Assembly (NCBI GenBank): GCA_903918555.1
Contig: CAIXEV010000123.1
Coordinates: 1-5,847 of the forward strand
DNA: 5,847 nt
Reading direction: 5' to 3'
Source: an uncultured bacterium
Lineage (GTDB): Bacteria > Planctomycetota > Phycisphaerae > Phycisphaerales > SM1A02
Below, one piece after another: positions 1 through 5,145 of this stretch (position 1 is the stretch's first letter; every line of letters starts with the position of its first letter). Both the position numbers and the translations under genes were made by a program. The notes under the pieces were generated by a model that ran no database searches, had not been told where the DNA came from, and saw only the letters and a program-made list of their open reading frames with translations.

Positions 1-489
1 GACATGCGCGCCGCTGCCGACCGCGCGCCATTCGGCGATCGACGCCTCGCGCGCGGCGGCGAGCCGGCCTTCATGTTCGTCGCGACCAGCGACCGAGGAG
101 ACCAGCGCGGTCTCGTACGCCTGACGCATCGTCTCCGCGAAGGGCGACCAAGGCGCGACCGACGGATGCAGCGCATCGCCATGGGTGAGGTAGACCGCGC
201 CGCCGGCAAGCGTGAGCGAGCGCGACGAAGCGACGAACGGATCGTGGTTTCCTGCGATCAGCTCGAGCTTCGCGCCGGCCTTGTCGCAGCAGTCGCGAAA
301 CCGCTCGAGCTCGAACTCGGCGTGCTCGCGGAACTGGGCGTGGTGGAGTTCGGCCACATCGCCGTTCACGATGACGCGGGCGAACGGCGCGACGAGCTCC
401 GCGAAGCGGTGCGCCTGCGCCGTCGCGCCGGGTCGGCCGAGGTGCAGGTCGCTGAGGACGATCGTCTTTGGCTCGACGGTGGAACTCAC
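1..489 (-). CDS. Calcineurin-like metallophosphoesterase, N-terminal part (C-terminus outside window)
   Basis: The first 163 codons of a metal-dependent phosphohydrolase are present; the frame is open to the window edge. Seen: the metallophosphoesterase signature motifs occur in the usual order. These are SDLHLG (residues 13-18, metal ligands D14 and H16), NGD (42-44, bridging D44), GNHDP (80-84, N81 ligand, H82 catalytic) and THGD (102-105). The last GHxH-type motif of the family would lie beyond the window. There is no signal peptide or membrane segment in the visible part, so it is probably cytoplasmic. The layout recalls the LpxH/YfcE-like branch of small bacterial phosphoesterases, but the substrate cannot be told. 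The start is GTG: a TGA lies 33 bases upstream in frame and no ATG, GTG or TTG lies between them. No good Shine-Dalgarno precedes it. It lies 119 bases downstream of the cyclase gene on the same strand, so read-through is possible but unproven. Confidence 0.88.
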   Translation of the reverse strand, partial: MSSTVEPKTIVLSDLHLGRPGATAQAHRFAELVAPFARVIVNGDVAELHHAQFREHAEFELERFRDCCDKAGAKLELIAGNHDPFVASSRSLTLAGGAVYLTHGDALHPSVAPWSPFAETMRQAYETALVSSVAGRDEHEGRLAAAREASIAEWRAVGSGAHV

Positions 490-608
490 GGGTGGGAACT
501 CAACGGCCGCGCGGCTGGGGACTCAAACTCGAGCCCTGTCCATCGGCTCGTCTTCGGACACTCTTGAACTTGTGCCTGTGAATCGACCGTTCGGGCGTCA
601 GACGGAAC

Positions 609-2330
609 CTAGCCGACCGGATGGTCTGGCGCGCCTGGACCGAAAGTGATGCGGTTCTTGCCGTTTCGCTTCGACTCAAGCGACCGCTCGTCGGCGCGGC
701 GGAGGAGCGACTGGGGATCGTGGCCCTCCCACGGGAACACCGCGACGCCCGCGGACACGGACACGGTGCCGGGGCCCTCGCGGCCGAGCGAGGGCAGGCT
801 CAGATCCGCGATCGCGCGCTGGAAGCGCCGCACGATCGACTCGACCGACTCCGGCGCCGCGCCGCCACCCTTGCGGGGCGCGGAGGTGTCGCAGAACACC
901 ACGACGAACTCGTCTCCGCCGATGCGGAACACATGGTCGCCCGCACGCACGCAGGTGCGGAGCAGTTCCGCTGTCTCGCGCAGCACCTCGTCGCCGGCAT
1001 GGTGGCCGTAGTCGTCGTTGTAGCGCTTGAAATTGTCGATGTCGAGGCACATCAGGCTGATCGTGCGCCGCTCCTCGAGCGCACGCGCCATCGTGTCGCG
1101 CAGCATGGTCTCGAACGCGCGGCGGTTGCCCGCGCCGGTCAGTTCGTCGGTCCACGCGTGACGGCGCAGCTCGCGATGCGACTCCTCGAGCCGCAGCCAG
1201 TGCGAGAGCCAGACCGCCCACGCGGAGAGCGTCGCTTCGTCGAGCGTCGCCGACAGCAGCGCGCCGAACGCCCGGCCATCGGTCGCGACCGTGGCCTGCT
1301 TGAGACCGCGCCGATCGACGGCGACCGCCTCCTCCTCGCCGGGCCGCGGCGCGGCGACGAAGCGCACATCGGTGGTGCCGAGGTGATGCCGCAGCACCCG
1401 CAGCGCGGCCGACTGCAGGTCGGTGTGCTCGAGGAGCGCGCGCACGAGATCGATGTCGCCCGGCGGGCCCTCTCGCGGCGGCGACGGCGGGGGCGCGGGC
1501 ATGCTGAAGGACTCGGTGCGACGACGACCGAGCCGCGGCTCGAGGCCCTTCAGCTTGGGATCGTCGGCGCCTCGCTTCTCAGGTGCGGGATCACGAATCT
1601 CGGGCTTGTGGAGCTCTGGCGCGTAGACCTCAGGCTTGTGGATCTCAGGCTTACGACCCTCTGGCCGCGCGGGCTCCGCCGGCTTCGGGTGCTGCGCGCG
1701 GCTCCGGTCCGCGTCGGTGGGGAAGGCGGCCGGCTGTCGAGCGCGCGATGCGCCCGCGAGCGCGTCCTCGATCGCGATCTCCACCATGCTGCGCTCGGGA
1801 TGCTGGGGCGCCGGCTCCCGCGCCGGTTCGCGGGCGGGCTCGGTCGGGCCGGGCCGCGCGCGTGGCGTCTCCGCCTTCGCGGCGTCGCGCTGCCCGAGTT
1901 CCTTGGTTTCCAGCCGTGATTCCATCACTCCAAGTTCGCAAAGAACGGGAATGAGTTCATCCGCGTTTGCCGGAAGGACGAGAGAATGCTCAAAATCCTC
2001 GGCAATCGCCTCTGCGATGAGATCTTCTTGACCCCGCTGGACCGCGAGGATCAGCGGGACAAGCGGATCGGCGCGGCGGAACGCGGCGACCACCCGCTGC
2101 ATGTCGAATCCGTCGCAGTCCGCGGAAACGACGACCGTCGAGACGGGCTCGCGCGCGGGCGACAGCCCCACCTCGGCGACGGCGTCCACGAGGCTCTCGA
2201 TCTCGCTGACGGCGGGCACATGGCGGCGCAAGAGCGCAGCGAACTCGCGCACGGATTCACCGCGCCCGACCACGACCGCCCTGGCCCGCGGCGCACGCGG
2301 ACGATGGAGCGACGAACCGCTGGCGGTCAT
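609..2330 (-). CDS. Diguanylate cyclase: pseudo-receiver, linker, GAF-like region, GGDEF domain
   Basis: Predicted to make c-di-GMP from two GTP in the cytoplasm (573 residues, no membrane segment). Seen: residues 16-135 alternate hydrophobic strands and helices like a receiver domain. The expected conserved Thr/Ser and Lys are not at their places, so it is probably degenerate. Residues 136-290 are a charged, Pro-rich linker with short repeats. Residues 292-385 resemble a shortened GAF domain (weak). Residues 393-565 are a GGDEF domain: DELTGAGNRR (395-404), metal-binding LDIDNFK (429-435), the exact GGDEF active loop (471-475), and RxxD (462-465) five residues before it, which is the product-inhibition I-site. 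The domain's last helix keeps ADE and the GKNRI end, but lacks the usual Tyr. A sixteen-residue Gly/Pro-rich insertion (around 482-497) follows the active strand. ATG overlaps the upstream stop as ATGA and is preceded by GGAGGT at 5 bases, so the start is firm and translation is probably coupled. Confidence 0.93.
   Translation of the reverse strand: MTASGSSLHRPRAPRARAVVVGRGESVREFAALLRRHVPAVSEIESLVDAVAEVGLSPAREPVSTVVVSADCDGFDMQRVVAAFRRADPLVPLILAVQRGQEDLIAEAIAEDFEHSLVLPANADELIPVLCELGVMESRLETKELGQRDAAKAETPRARPGPTEPAREPAREPAPQHPERSMVEIAIEDALAGASRARQPAAFPTDADRSRAQHPKPAEPARPEGRKPEIHKPEVYAPELHKPEIRDPAPEKRGADDPKLKGLEPRLGRRRTESFSMPAPPPSPPREGPPGDIDLVRALLEHTDLQSAALRVLRHHLGTTDVRFVAAPRPGEEEAVAVDRRGLKQATVATDGRAFGALLSATLDEATLSAWAVWLSHWLRLEESHRELRRHAWTDELTGAGNRRAFETMLRDTMARALEERRTISLMCLDIDNFKRYNDDYGHHAGDEVLRETAELLRTCVRAGDHVFRIGGDEFVVVFCDTSAPRKGGGAAPESVESIVRRFQRAIADLSLPSLGREGPGTVSVSAGVAVFPWEGHDPQSLLRRADERSLESKRNGKNRITFGPGAPDHPVG
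1593..1667 (-). repeat. Five tandem 15-base units encoding a pentapeptide repeat in the cyclase linker
   Basis: Residues 222-246 of the cyclase read RPEGR, KPEIH, KPEVY, APELH, KPEIR. The x-Pro-Glu core is kept in every unit. The DNA units are recognisably related (for example GTGGATCTCAGGCTT and GTGGAGCTCTGGCGC on the plus strand), so this looks like tandem duplication that has since drifted. A separate shorter repeat, EPAR EPAR EPAP (residues 164-175), lies in the same linker. It probably forms an extended, charged spacer between input and catalytic domains. Confidence 0.85.
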
Positions 2331-2971
2331 CGTCCACCTCCGTCGTCGCGGCGCGGTCCGCGATCACCTTCGAACAGGTCGAGGAGCATCTCGAGCTCCT
2401 CGGGAGTCACGGCGTTGCCGCTCGGACCCGGCGGATCCTCTGCGTCTCCATCGAGCTGCTCTTCGCCAAACGCGCCACCGTCCTGGACTCCGTCGACCAA
2501 GGCCGCGGATCCGTGTCCGAGGGTCGTCGCATGAACCGGAGGCTCAGCCGTCCGCGCGATCCGAAGCTGTGGCGGGGTGATGCCCGAGGTGCGCGGGGAA
2601 GCCGCGCGCGGCGGCGCGTCCGGGGCCTCCTGAACCAGCCCACGCTGGATCTCGATGGCGATGTCCGCCTCGAAGACCCAGACCGAGACGCGCCGCAGCC
2701 GCGTCCGGATCACAGCGAAGAGTCCGTCGAGGTCGTCGATCTGTCGCTCGGCCAGCACCAGCGCCGGGCGCTCGCTCGCATCGCCTTCGCGCTCGATCAC
2801 CGTGAGCGCCGCGACCGCCATGAGCGGGTCGTCCACGATCTCGCACGGCGTGCTGGACTGAGCAGCCAGGCCGCGAAGCGCGTCCGATAGTGCACAACCC
2901 TCGGCCGTCAAGATGACGGCGCGGGTGTGTTGACGCAGAGCGTCCAGGGGTCTGGGCGCGGGATGTGGCAA
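2327..2971 (-). CDS. Hypothetical protein with a receiver-like (probably degenerate) N-terminal domain
   Basis: I recognise no named family. Seen: 214 residues; residues 17-110 have the hydrophobic-strand/amphipathic-helix rhythm of a receiver fold (RAVILT, then PALVLAE, then RVSVWVF) without a convincing phospho-acceptor Asp, Thr, Lys set. Residues 111-185 are Pro/Ala/Gly-rich and probably disordered. Near the end, TPEELEMLLDLF (189-200) is a likely short amphipathic helix, and the tail is Gly/Arg/Asp-rich. There is no signal peptide or membrane segment. The start is taken as TTG at 2971. An in-frame TAG lies 24 bases upstream, and GAGG sits 11 bases before the TTG. A CTG six bases further upstream is the only comparable alternative. 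The next in-frame ATG is residue 51, which would cut the domain. It is first in a two-gene unit with the diguanylate cyclase, which it overlaps by 4 bases. Inference: a partner or regulator of that cyclase. The reading frame is solid; the function is open. Confidence 0.8.
   Translation of the reverse strand: MPHPAPRPLDALRQHTRAVILTAEGCALSDALRGLAAQSSTPCEIVDDPLMAVAALTVIEREGDASERPALVLAERQIDDLDGLFAVIRTRLRRVSVWVFEADIAIEIQRGLVQEAPDAPPRAASPRTSGITPPQLRIARTAEPPVHATTLGHGSAALVDGVQDGGAFGEEQLDGDAEDPPGPSGNAVTPEELEMLLDLFEGDRGPRRDDGGGR
2336..2341 (-). promoter_or_regulatory. Ribosome binding site of the diguanylate cyclase gene
   Basis: GGAGGT on the minus strand, 5 bases before the cyclase ATG. It lies within the last Gly codons of the upstream gene. 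A strong internal site together with the ATGA overlap points to coupled but independently boosted translation of the cyclase. Confidence 0.8.
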
Positions 2972-3068
2972 GCTCAGCGAATCCTCAGGCCAAATCTAGC
3001 ACCAGATCAGGGGAAGTCTCCGAGAACCTTCTTCTCCGTGGTAAATGGGGCAAGAGGCACCCGACGCG

Positions 3069-3097
3069 TTGGCGGAAAGTGGTCGCCGTGGTATCGT
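3069..3097 (+). promoter_or_regulatory. Candidate sigma-70-type promoter for rpsR
   Basis: TTGGCG (3069-3074) and TATCGT (3092-3097) are separated by exactly 17 bases, and TGG just before the -10 gives an extended -10 (TGn). The -10 matches the consensus at 4 of 6 positions, the -35 at 3 of 6 including the TTG. Transcription would begin near 3104 and give a leader of about 127 bases. Seen as a pattern only; house consensus for this lineage is unknown to me. Confidence 0.45.
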
Positions 3098-3109
3098 TCT
3101 CGACCCGTC

Positions 3110-3203
3110 GCCCACCCCGTGGTGGGCACACCCTCGCTCGGCATCGGGCTCGCGCGAGGCATCCAAGACCGTACCGACGGCCGGTTTCCCGGCGGATCGG
3201 TAC
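3110..3203 (+). promoter_or_regulatory. Structured 5' leader of rpsR: three consecutive hairpins
   Basis: Three inverted repeats follow one another before rpsR. First, GCCCACC (3110-3116) and GGTGGGC (3121-3127), a perfect 7-pair stem with a CCGT loop. Second, CCTCGC (3132-3137) and GCGAGG (3154-3159), 6 pairs with a 16-base loop (weaker). Third, GTACCGA (3171-3177) and TCGGTAC (3197-3203), 7 pairs enclosing an internal loop (CG against GGA) and an inner stem GCCGG/CCGGC (3180-3184/3189-3193) with a TTTC loop. None is followed by a T-run, so they do not look like terminators. Known biology: bS18, with bS6, can bind a leader motif in rpsF/rpsR operons of many bacteria, and ribosomal protein genes are often autoregulated. 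Inference: this may be an autoregulatory leader. I could not match it firmly to the described S6:S18 motif. Confidence 0.45.
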
Positions 3204-3230
3204 TGAGACAGAAGAGGTAGGTTTCGAATC

Positions 3231-3464
3231 ATGTCCCAGTTCCAGACTCAGGCTCCCTCGTTCAGGCTCAAGGAAGGCGCCAGCGGCCGTCTGTTCGTTG
3301 ACTTCCGCTCCACCGAGGATCTGCGCCGTCTGATGACTCCGAACGGCAAGATCTATTCGCGCAAGCGCACGGGTCTTTCGGCCCAGCAGCAGCTTCAGGT
3401 CGCGCAGGCGATCAAGCGCGCGCGCTTCATGGCGCTTCTGCCGTACACCTCGGCGACGATGTGA
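3231..3464 (+). CDS. rpsR: Small ribosomal subunit protein bS18
   Basis: bS18 binds the platform of the 30S subunit together with bS6. Seen: 77 residues, the usual length of the family. The diagnostic C-terminal block is present: GKIYSRKRTGLS (39-50) followed by a Gln-rich turn and QAIKRARFMALLPYT (59-73). Cysteines are absent, so there is no zinc-binding variant. The N-terminal 25 residues are variable, as usual. ATG is preceded by AGGT at 8 bases (a second AGAGG lies further up). It stands alone: the left neighbour is divergent and the right neighbour convergent, so rpsF, ssb and rplI, which often flank rpsR, are not here. It has its own candidate promoter and a structured leader, and strong hairpins follow its stop. 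Confidence 0.95.
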   Translation: MSQFQTQAPSFRLKEGASGRLFVDFRSTEDLRRLMTPNGKIYSRKRTGLSAQQQLQVAQAIKRARFMALLPYTSATM

Positions 3465-3475
3465 GAGCCGAACCT

Positions 3476-3494
3476 GCTTTGCCGATGGCAAAGC
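3476..3494 (+). terminator. Hairpin 11 bases after the rpsR stop codon
   Basis: GCTTTGCC (3476-3483), loop GAT, GGCAAAGC (3487-3494): a perfect 8-pair stem. No T-run follows on the plus strand, so by itself it is not a canonical intrinsic terminator. It may protect the rpsR mRNA 3' end or work with the next hairpin. Confidence 0.5.
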
Positions 3495-3526
3495 TCCGGC
3501 GCTCGATCAACAACGACGACAGCCAA

Positions 3527-3561
3527 AACGGGCGCCACTGCTTCGAGCAGTGCCGCCCGTT
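3527..3561. terminator. Strong hairpin, probable bidirectional terminator between rpsR and the TPR gene
   Basis: AACGGGCG (3527-3534) pairs with CGCCCGTT (3554-3561). After one C/C mismatch, CACTGCT (3536-3542) pairs with AGCAGTG (3546-3552) around a TCG loop. That gives 15 pairs. The stem is flanked by AAAA on the left, which reads as a T4 tract on the minus strand, and by TTCTGT on the right. It could stop transcription from both rpsR and the convergent TPR gene; the T tract is better on the minus strand. Confidence 0.65.
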
Positions 3562-3614
3562 CTGTCGTGTCCAGGTTGATTCCGCACGACTGCAAGGACT
3601 CCGCCCCACTGGAA

Positions 3615-3631
3615 GAAACGGCACCCGTTTC
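3615..3631 (-). terminator. Hairpin just past the TPR gene stop, candidate terminator
   Basis: GAAACGG (3615-3621), loop CAC, CCGTTTC (3625-3631): a perfect 7-pair stem ending 26 bases from the TPR stop codon. On the minus strand it is followed by TTCC after the TTTC of the stem, giving a short U-rich run. It fits an intrinsic terminator for the TPR gene, though it is modest in strength. Confidence 0.5.
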
Positions 3632-3657
3632 GGCTGTCGTTCTTTGGCGCCGCTCGC

Positions 3658-4989
3658 TCACGCAAGCCGCAAGGCGGCAGCAACCCGCGACACGAAGCAC
3701 AGCGTTCGGAGCTTGCGGATGCCGGCATCGGTCGGATCCACGGCCCGTCCACGCGCGATCCACGCGCTTGCGGCGTCGAAGCGCTTTCGCTTGATCGCGA
3801 TCAGCGCCAGGTTGTGGATCGCGACGATCGACTTCGGGTCGAGTCGGAGCAGTCGCCGCGCATGCGCGCGTCCCTCGTCGAGGTCGCCCTTCTCGAGCGC
3901 GAGCCGCGCCGCGATGCGCAGCACATCCGCGTCTTTCCCGTGCGTCTTGCGCACTTCGCGGCCGAACCGCGCCACGAACGCCTTCTCCGCGCGCTCGCTG
4001 AGTCCGCACGCGAGCAGCGCCTGCACCGTCTCGATGAGGTCGAGCCGATCGGGTGGCGCGCCGCGCGCGTCGAGCTCCTTCTCGAGGAGCGGCCGCGCCG
4101 CCACGAAGCGGCCCTGCGCCACGGCCACCAGCGCAGCCTCGAGCGCGAGGCCCGGAAGCTCGGGCGACAGCCGCGTCGCGACCTCGCCATGCCGCGCGGC
4201 GCGCACGAGGTCATTGCGGCGGCGCATGGCGCGGGCGAACATCAGGTGGATCTTGGGGTTCGACGGCTCGACTCGCGCAAGCTGGTCGAGCAGCTGCGCC
4301 GCCTCGGCGGCGCGTCCGGCCGCGAGATGGATGCGGACCGCCTCGATGGCAAGCGGCGGGGGAACCGCGCCGCGGCGGAACTCCTCGGCAAGCAGCGTGG
4401 CGGTCTCGGAGCCACGGTCGACGAGGAGCAGCGTGCGGGCGAGCTCGATCCGGGCGCCGACGAGCGTCGGGCCTTCGGCGATCGCGCGGCGGAAGCAATG
4501 CTCGGCGCGACGGAGGTCGCCGCGCGCGACGAGGCTGCGCGCGACCTCGAGATGCGAGGTCGCTGGCCGTTCGATCGAGTGGAGCGCGAGGTAGTAGGCG
4601 GTCTCCGCCTCCTCGTGGCGACCGAGCAGCGCGTACGCGCGGATCAGCATGGAGACCGCGGTCTCGCACTTCGGGTCGAGCCGCAGCGTCGCCTCGAACG
4701 CGGTGACCGCCTCCTCGTAGCGCACGAGCTTGGCGAGGATCAGGCCCTCGGCGAGGCGCGGGTCGCGCGCGGTCGGGAGCAGCGCCGCCGACTGCCGGTA
4801 GAGCTGCAGCGCCTCGTCCTGCCGGCCAATCGCCTCGAGCGTCCAGCCGAGGTTGAGCATCCAGTCGCCGCGCGTCGGGTCGCTGGCGACCGCGGCGCGC
4901 AGTTCGCGCTCCGCATCCACGAGCCTGCCCTGTCGGAGCATCTCGCGTGCGCGGCTGGCGTGATGTTCGCCCTTCCTTGAGTCGGCCAT
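3658..4989 (-). CDS. Tetratricopeptide repeat (TPR) protein
   Basis: A 443-residue protein made almost wholly of 34-residue helix-turn-helix TPR units, which normally form a superhelical scaffold for protein partners. Seen: about ten to eleven units with the usual G-x-x-x-x-A and D-P or similar turn residues. The clearest are residues 7-40 (ending ASDPTR), 41-74 (LGWTLEAIGRQDEALQLY), 76-108 (ending LRLDPK), 109-142, 212-244, 245-277, 355-386 (ending LRLDPK) and 387-420 (ending AVDPTD). There is no signal peptide, membrane helix or catalytic domain, so it is probably a soluble cytoplasmic adaptor with unknown partners. ATG at 4989 is preferred: AGGA sits 7 bases upstream and the first TPR begins directly after it. 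The frame stays open for 283 codons further upstream, but that stretch lies antisense to fumC and has no TPR pattern. Convergent with rpsR, divergent from fumC. Confidence 0.9.
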   Translation of the reverse strand: MADSRKGEHHASRAREMLRQGRLVDAERELRAAVASDPTRGDWMLNLGWTLEAIGRQDEALQLYRQSAALLPTARDPRLAEGLILAKLVRYEEAVTAFEATLRLDPKCETAVSMLIRAYALLGRHEEAETAYYLALHSIERPATSHLEVARSLVARGDLRRAEHCFRRAIAEGPTLVGARIELARTLLLVDRGSETATLLAEEFRRGAVPPPLAIEAVRIHLAAGRAAEAAQLLDQLARVEPSNPKIHLMFARAMRRRNDLVRAARHGEVATRLSPELPGLALEAALVAVAQGRFVAARPLLEKELDARGAPPDRLDLIETVQALLACGLSERAEKAFVARFGREVRKTHGKDADVLRIAARLALEKGDLDEGRAHARRLLRLDPKSIVAIHNLALIAIKRKRFDAASAWIARGRAVDPTDAGIRKLRTLCFVSRVAAALRLA

Positions 4990-5075
4990 GGAACGATCCT
5001 GCTCGTGGGAAGATATGCGCGTTCGATCGACGAGACGAGCGAAAAGTCGCCAATCATCGGCGTTTCGGGTGGCCG

Positions 5076-5103
5076 TGGGGACTGGTTCCTTCACCGCTAT
5101 AGT
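5076..5103 (+). promoter_or_regulatory. fumC: Candidate fumC promoter
   Basis: TATAGT (5098-5103) matches the sigma-70 -10 consensus at 5 of 6 positions. The best -35 at an allowed distance is TGGGGA (5076-5081, 16-base spacer), which is weak. Transcription would begin near 5110, giving a leader of about 36 bases. An inverted repeat, GGGGACT/AGTCCCC, covers both elements. Confidence 0.5.
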
Positions 5104-5107
5104 CCCC
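5077..5107. repeat. Inverted repeat overlapping the fumC promoter
   Basis: GGGGACT (5077-5083) and AGTCCCC (5101-5107) are perfect reverse complements with 17 bases between. The right arm overlaps the last three bases of the -10 (TATAGT). It could be an operator; a 7-base pair at this distance can also arise by chance in a region of this size. Confidence 0.4.
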
Positions 5108-5130
5108 GCTTTCCCCGAATCCGACAGCGA

Positions 5131-5136
5131 AAGAGG
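5131..5136 (+). promoter_or_regulatory. fumC: Ribosome binding site that decides the fumC start
   Basis: AAGAGG directly abuts one ATG (5137) and lies 9 bases before a second in-frame ATG (5146). Only the second has usable spacing, so 5146 is the preferred start; using 5137 would add three residues. Confidence 0.6.
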
Positions 5137-5145
5137 ATGACCGCC

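Larger units (their letters stand above)
2972..3230. other. Divergent intergenic region between the pseudo-receiver/cyclase pair and rpsR
   Basis: 259 bases with no supportable gene; frames crossing it are short or run antisense into rpsR. The right half holds a candidate rpsR promoter and three successive hairpins. For the minus-strand pair there is only a weak extended -10 look-alike, TGCTAGATT (minus strand, about 2993-3001), with no recognisable -35. It would leave almost no leader and cut into the Shine-Dalgarno, so I do not call it as a promoter. Confidence 0.7.
3516..3640. repeat. 17-base inverted repeat spanning the convergent terminator cluster
   Basis: The 17 bases at 3516-3532 (ACGACAGCCAAAACGGG) are the reverse complement of 3624-3640 (CCCGTTTCGGCTGTCGT) with one mismatch. 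Each arm overlaps one stem of a different local hairpin (3527-3561 and 3615-3631). The arms can therefore either form the two local hairpins or pair with one another over a 91-base loop. A match of this length in a 193-base spacer is not expected by chance. Confidence 0.8.
4990..5145. other. Divergent intergenic region between the TPR gene and fumC
   Basis: 156 bases, the most A/T-containing part of this end. It carries a good fumC -10 element. For the TPR gene, a possible -10 TATCTT (minus strand, 5010-5015) would start transcription near 5003, just ahead of the AGGA site. No -35 is recognisable, so I leave it as a remark. Confidence 0.6.

Noticed and set aside
518..536. Possible terminator hairpin GGG-CTC/GAG-CCC between the cyclase and phosphoesterase genes
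   Set aside because: The stem is bulged and short and no T-run follows on the minus strand.
4..567. 187-codon plus-strand frame at the left edge
   Set aside because: It is antisense to the metallophosphoesterase, whose motifs are all in place on the minus strand.
621..1919. 432-codon plus-strand frame opposite the diguanylate cyclase
   Set aside because: Arg/His/Ala-rich composition without domains; the opposite strand holds an unmistakable GGDEF enzyme.
3021..3102. CGAGAAC and GTTCTCG, 7-base complement 68 bases apart, as a long-range stem or riboswitch closing helix
   Set aside because: A 7-base match at free spacing is expected by chance in this intergenic region, and the likely transcript starts after it. 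No known riboswitch core was recognised between the arms.
2985..3491. 168-codon minus-strand frame across rpsR and its leader
   Set aside because: It is antisense to bS18 and lacks any recognisable domain or ribosome site.
3461..4594. 377-codon plus-strand frame starting at the rpsR stop
   Set aside because: Ser/Arg/Ala-rich shadow through the terminator cluster and opposite the TPR gene.
3814..4980. 388-codon plus-strand frame opposite the TPR gene
   Set aside because: Arg/Glu/Ala-rich shadow of a high-GC coding strand; no recognisable domain, while the minus frame has clear TPR units.
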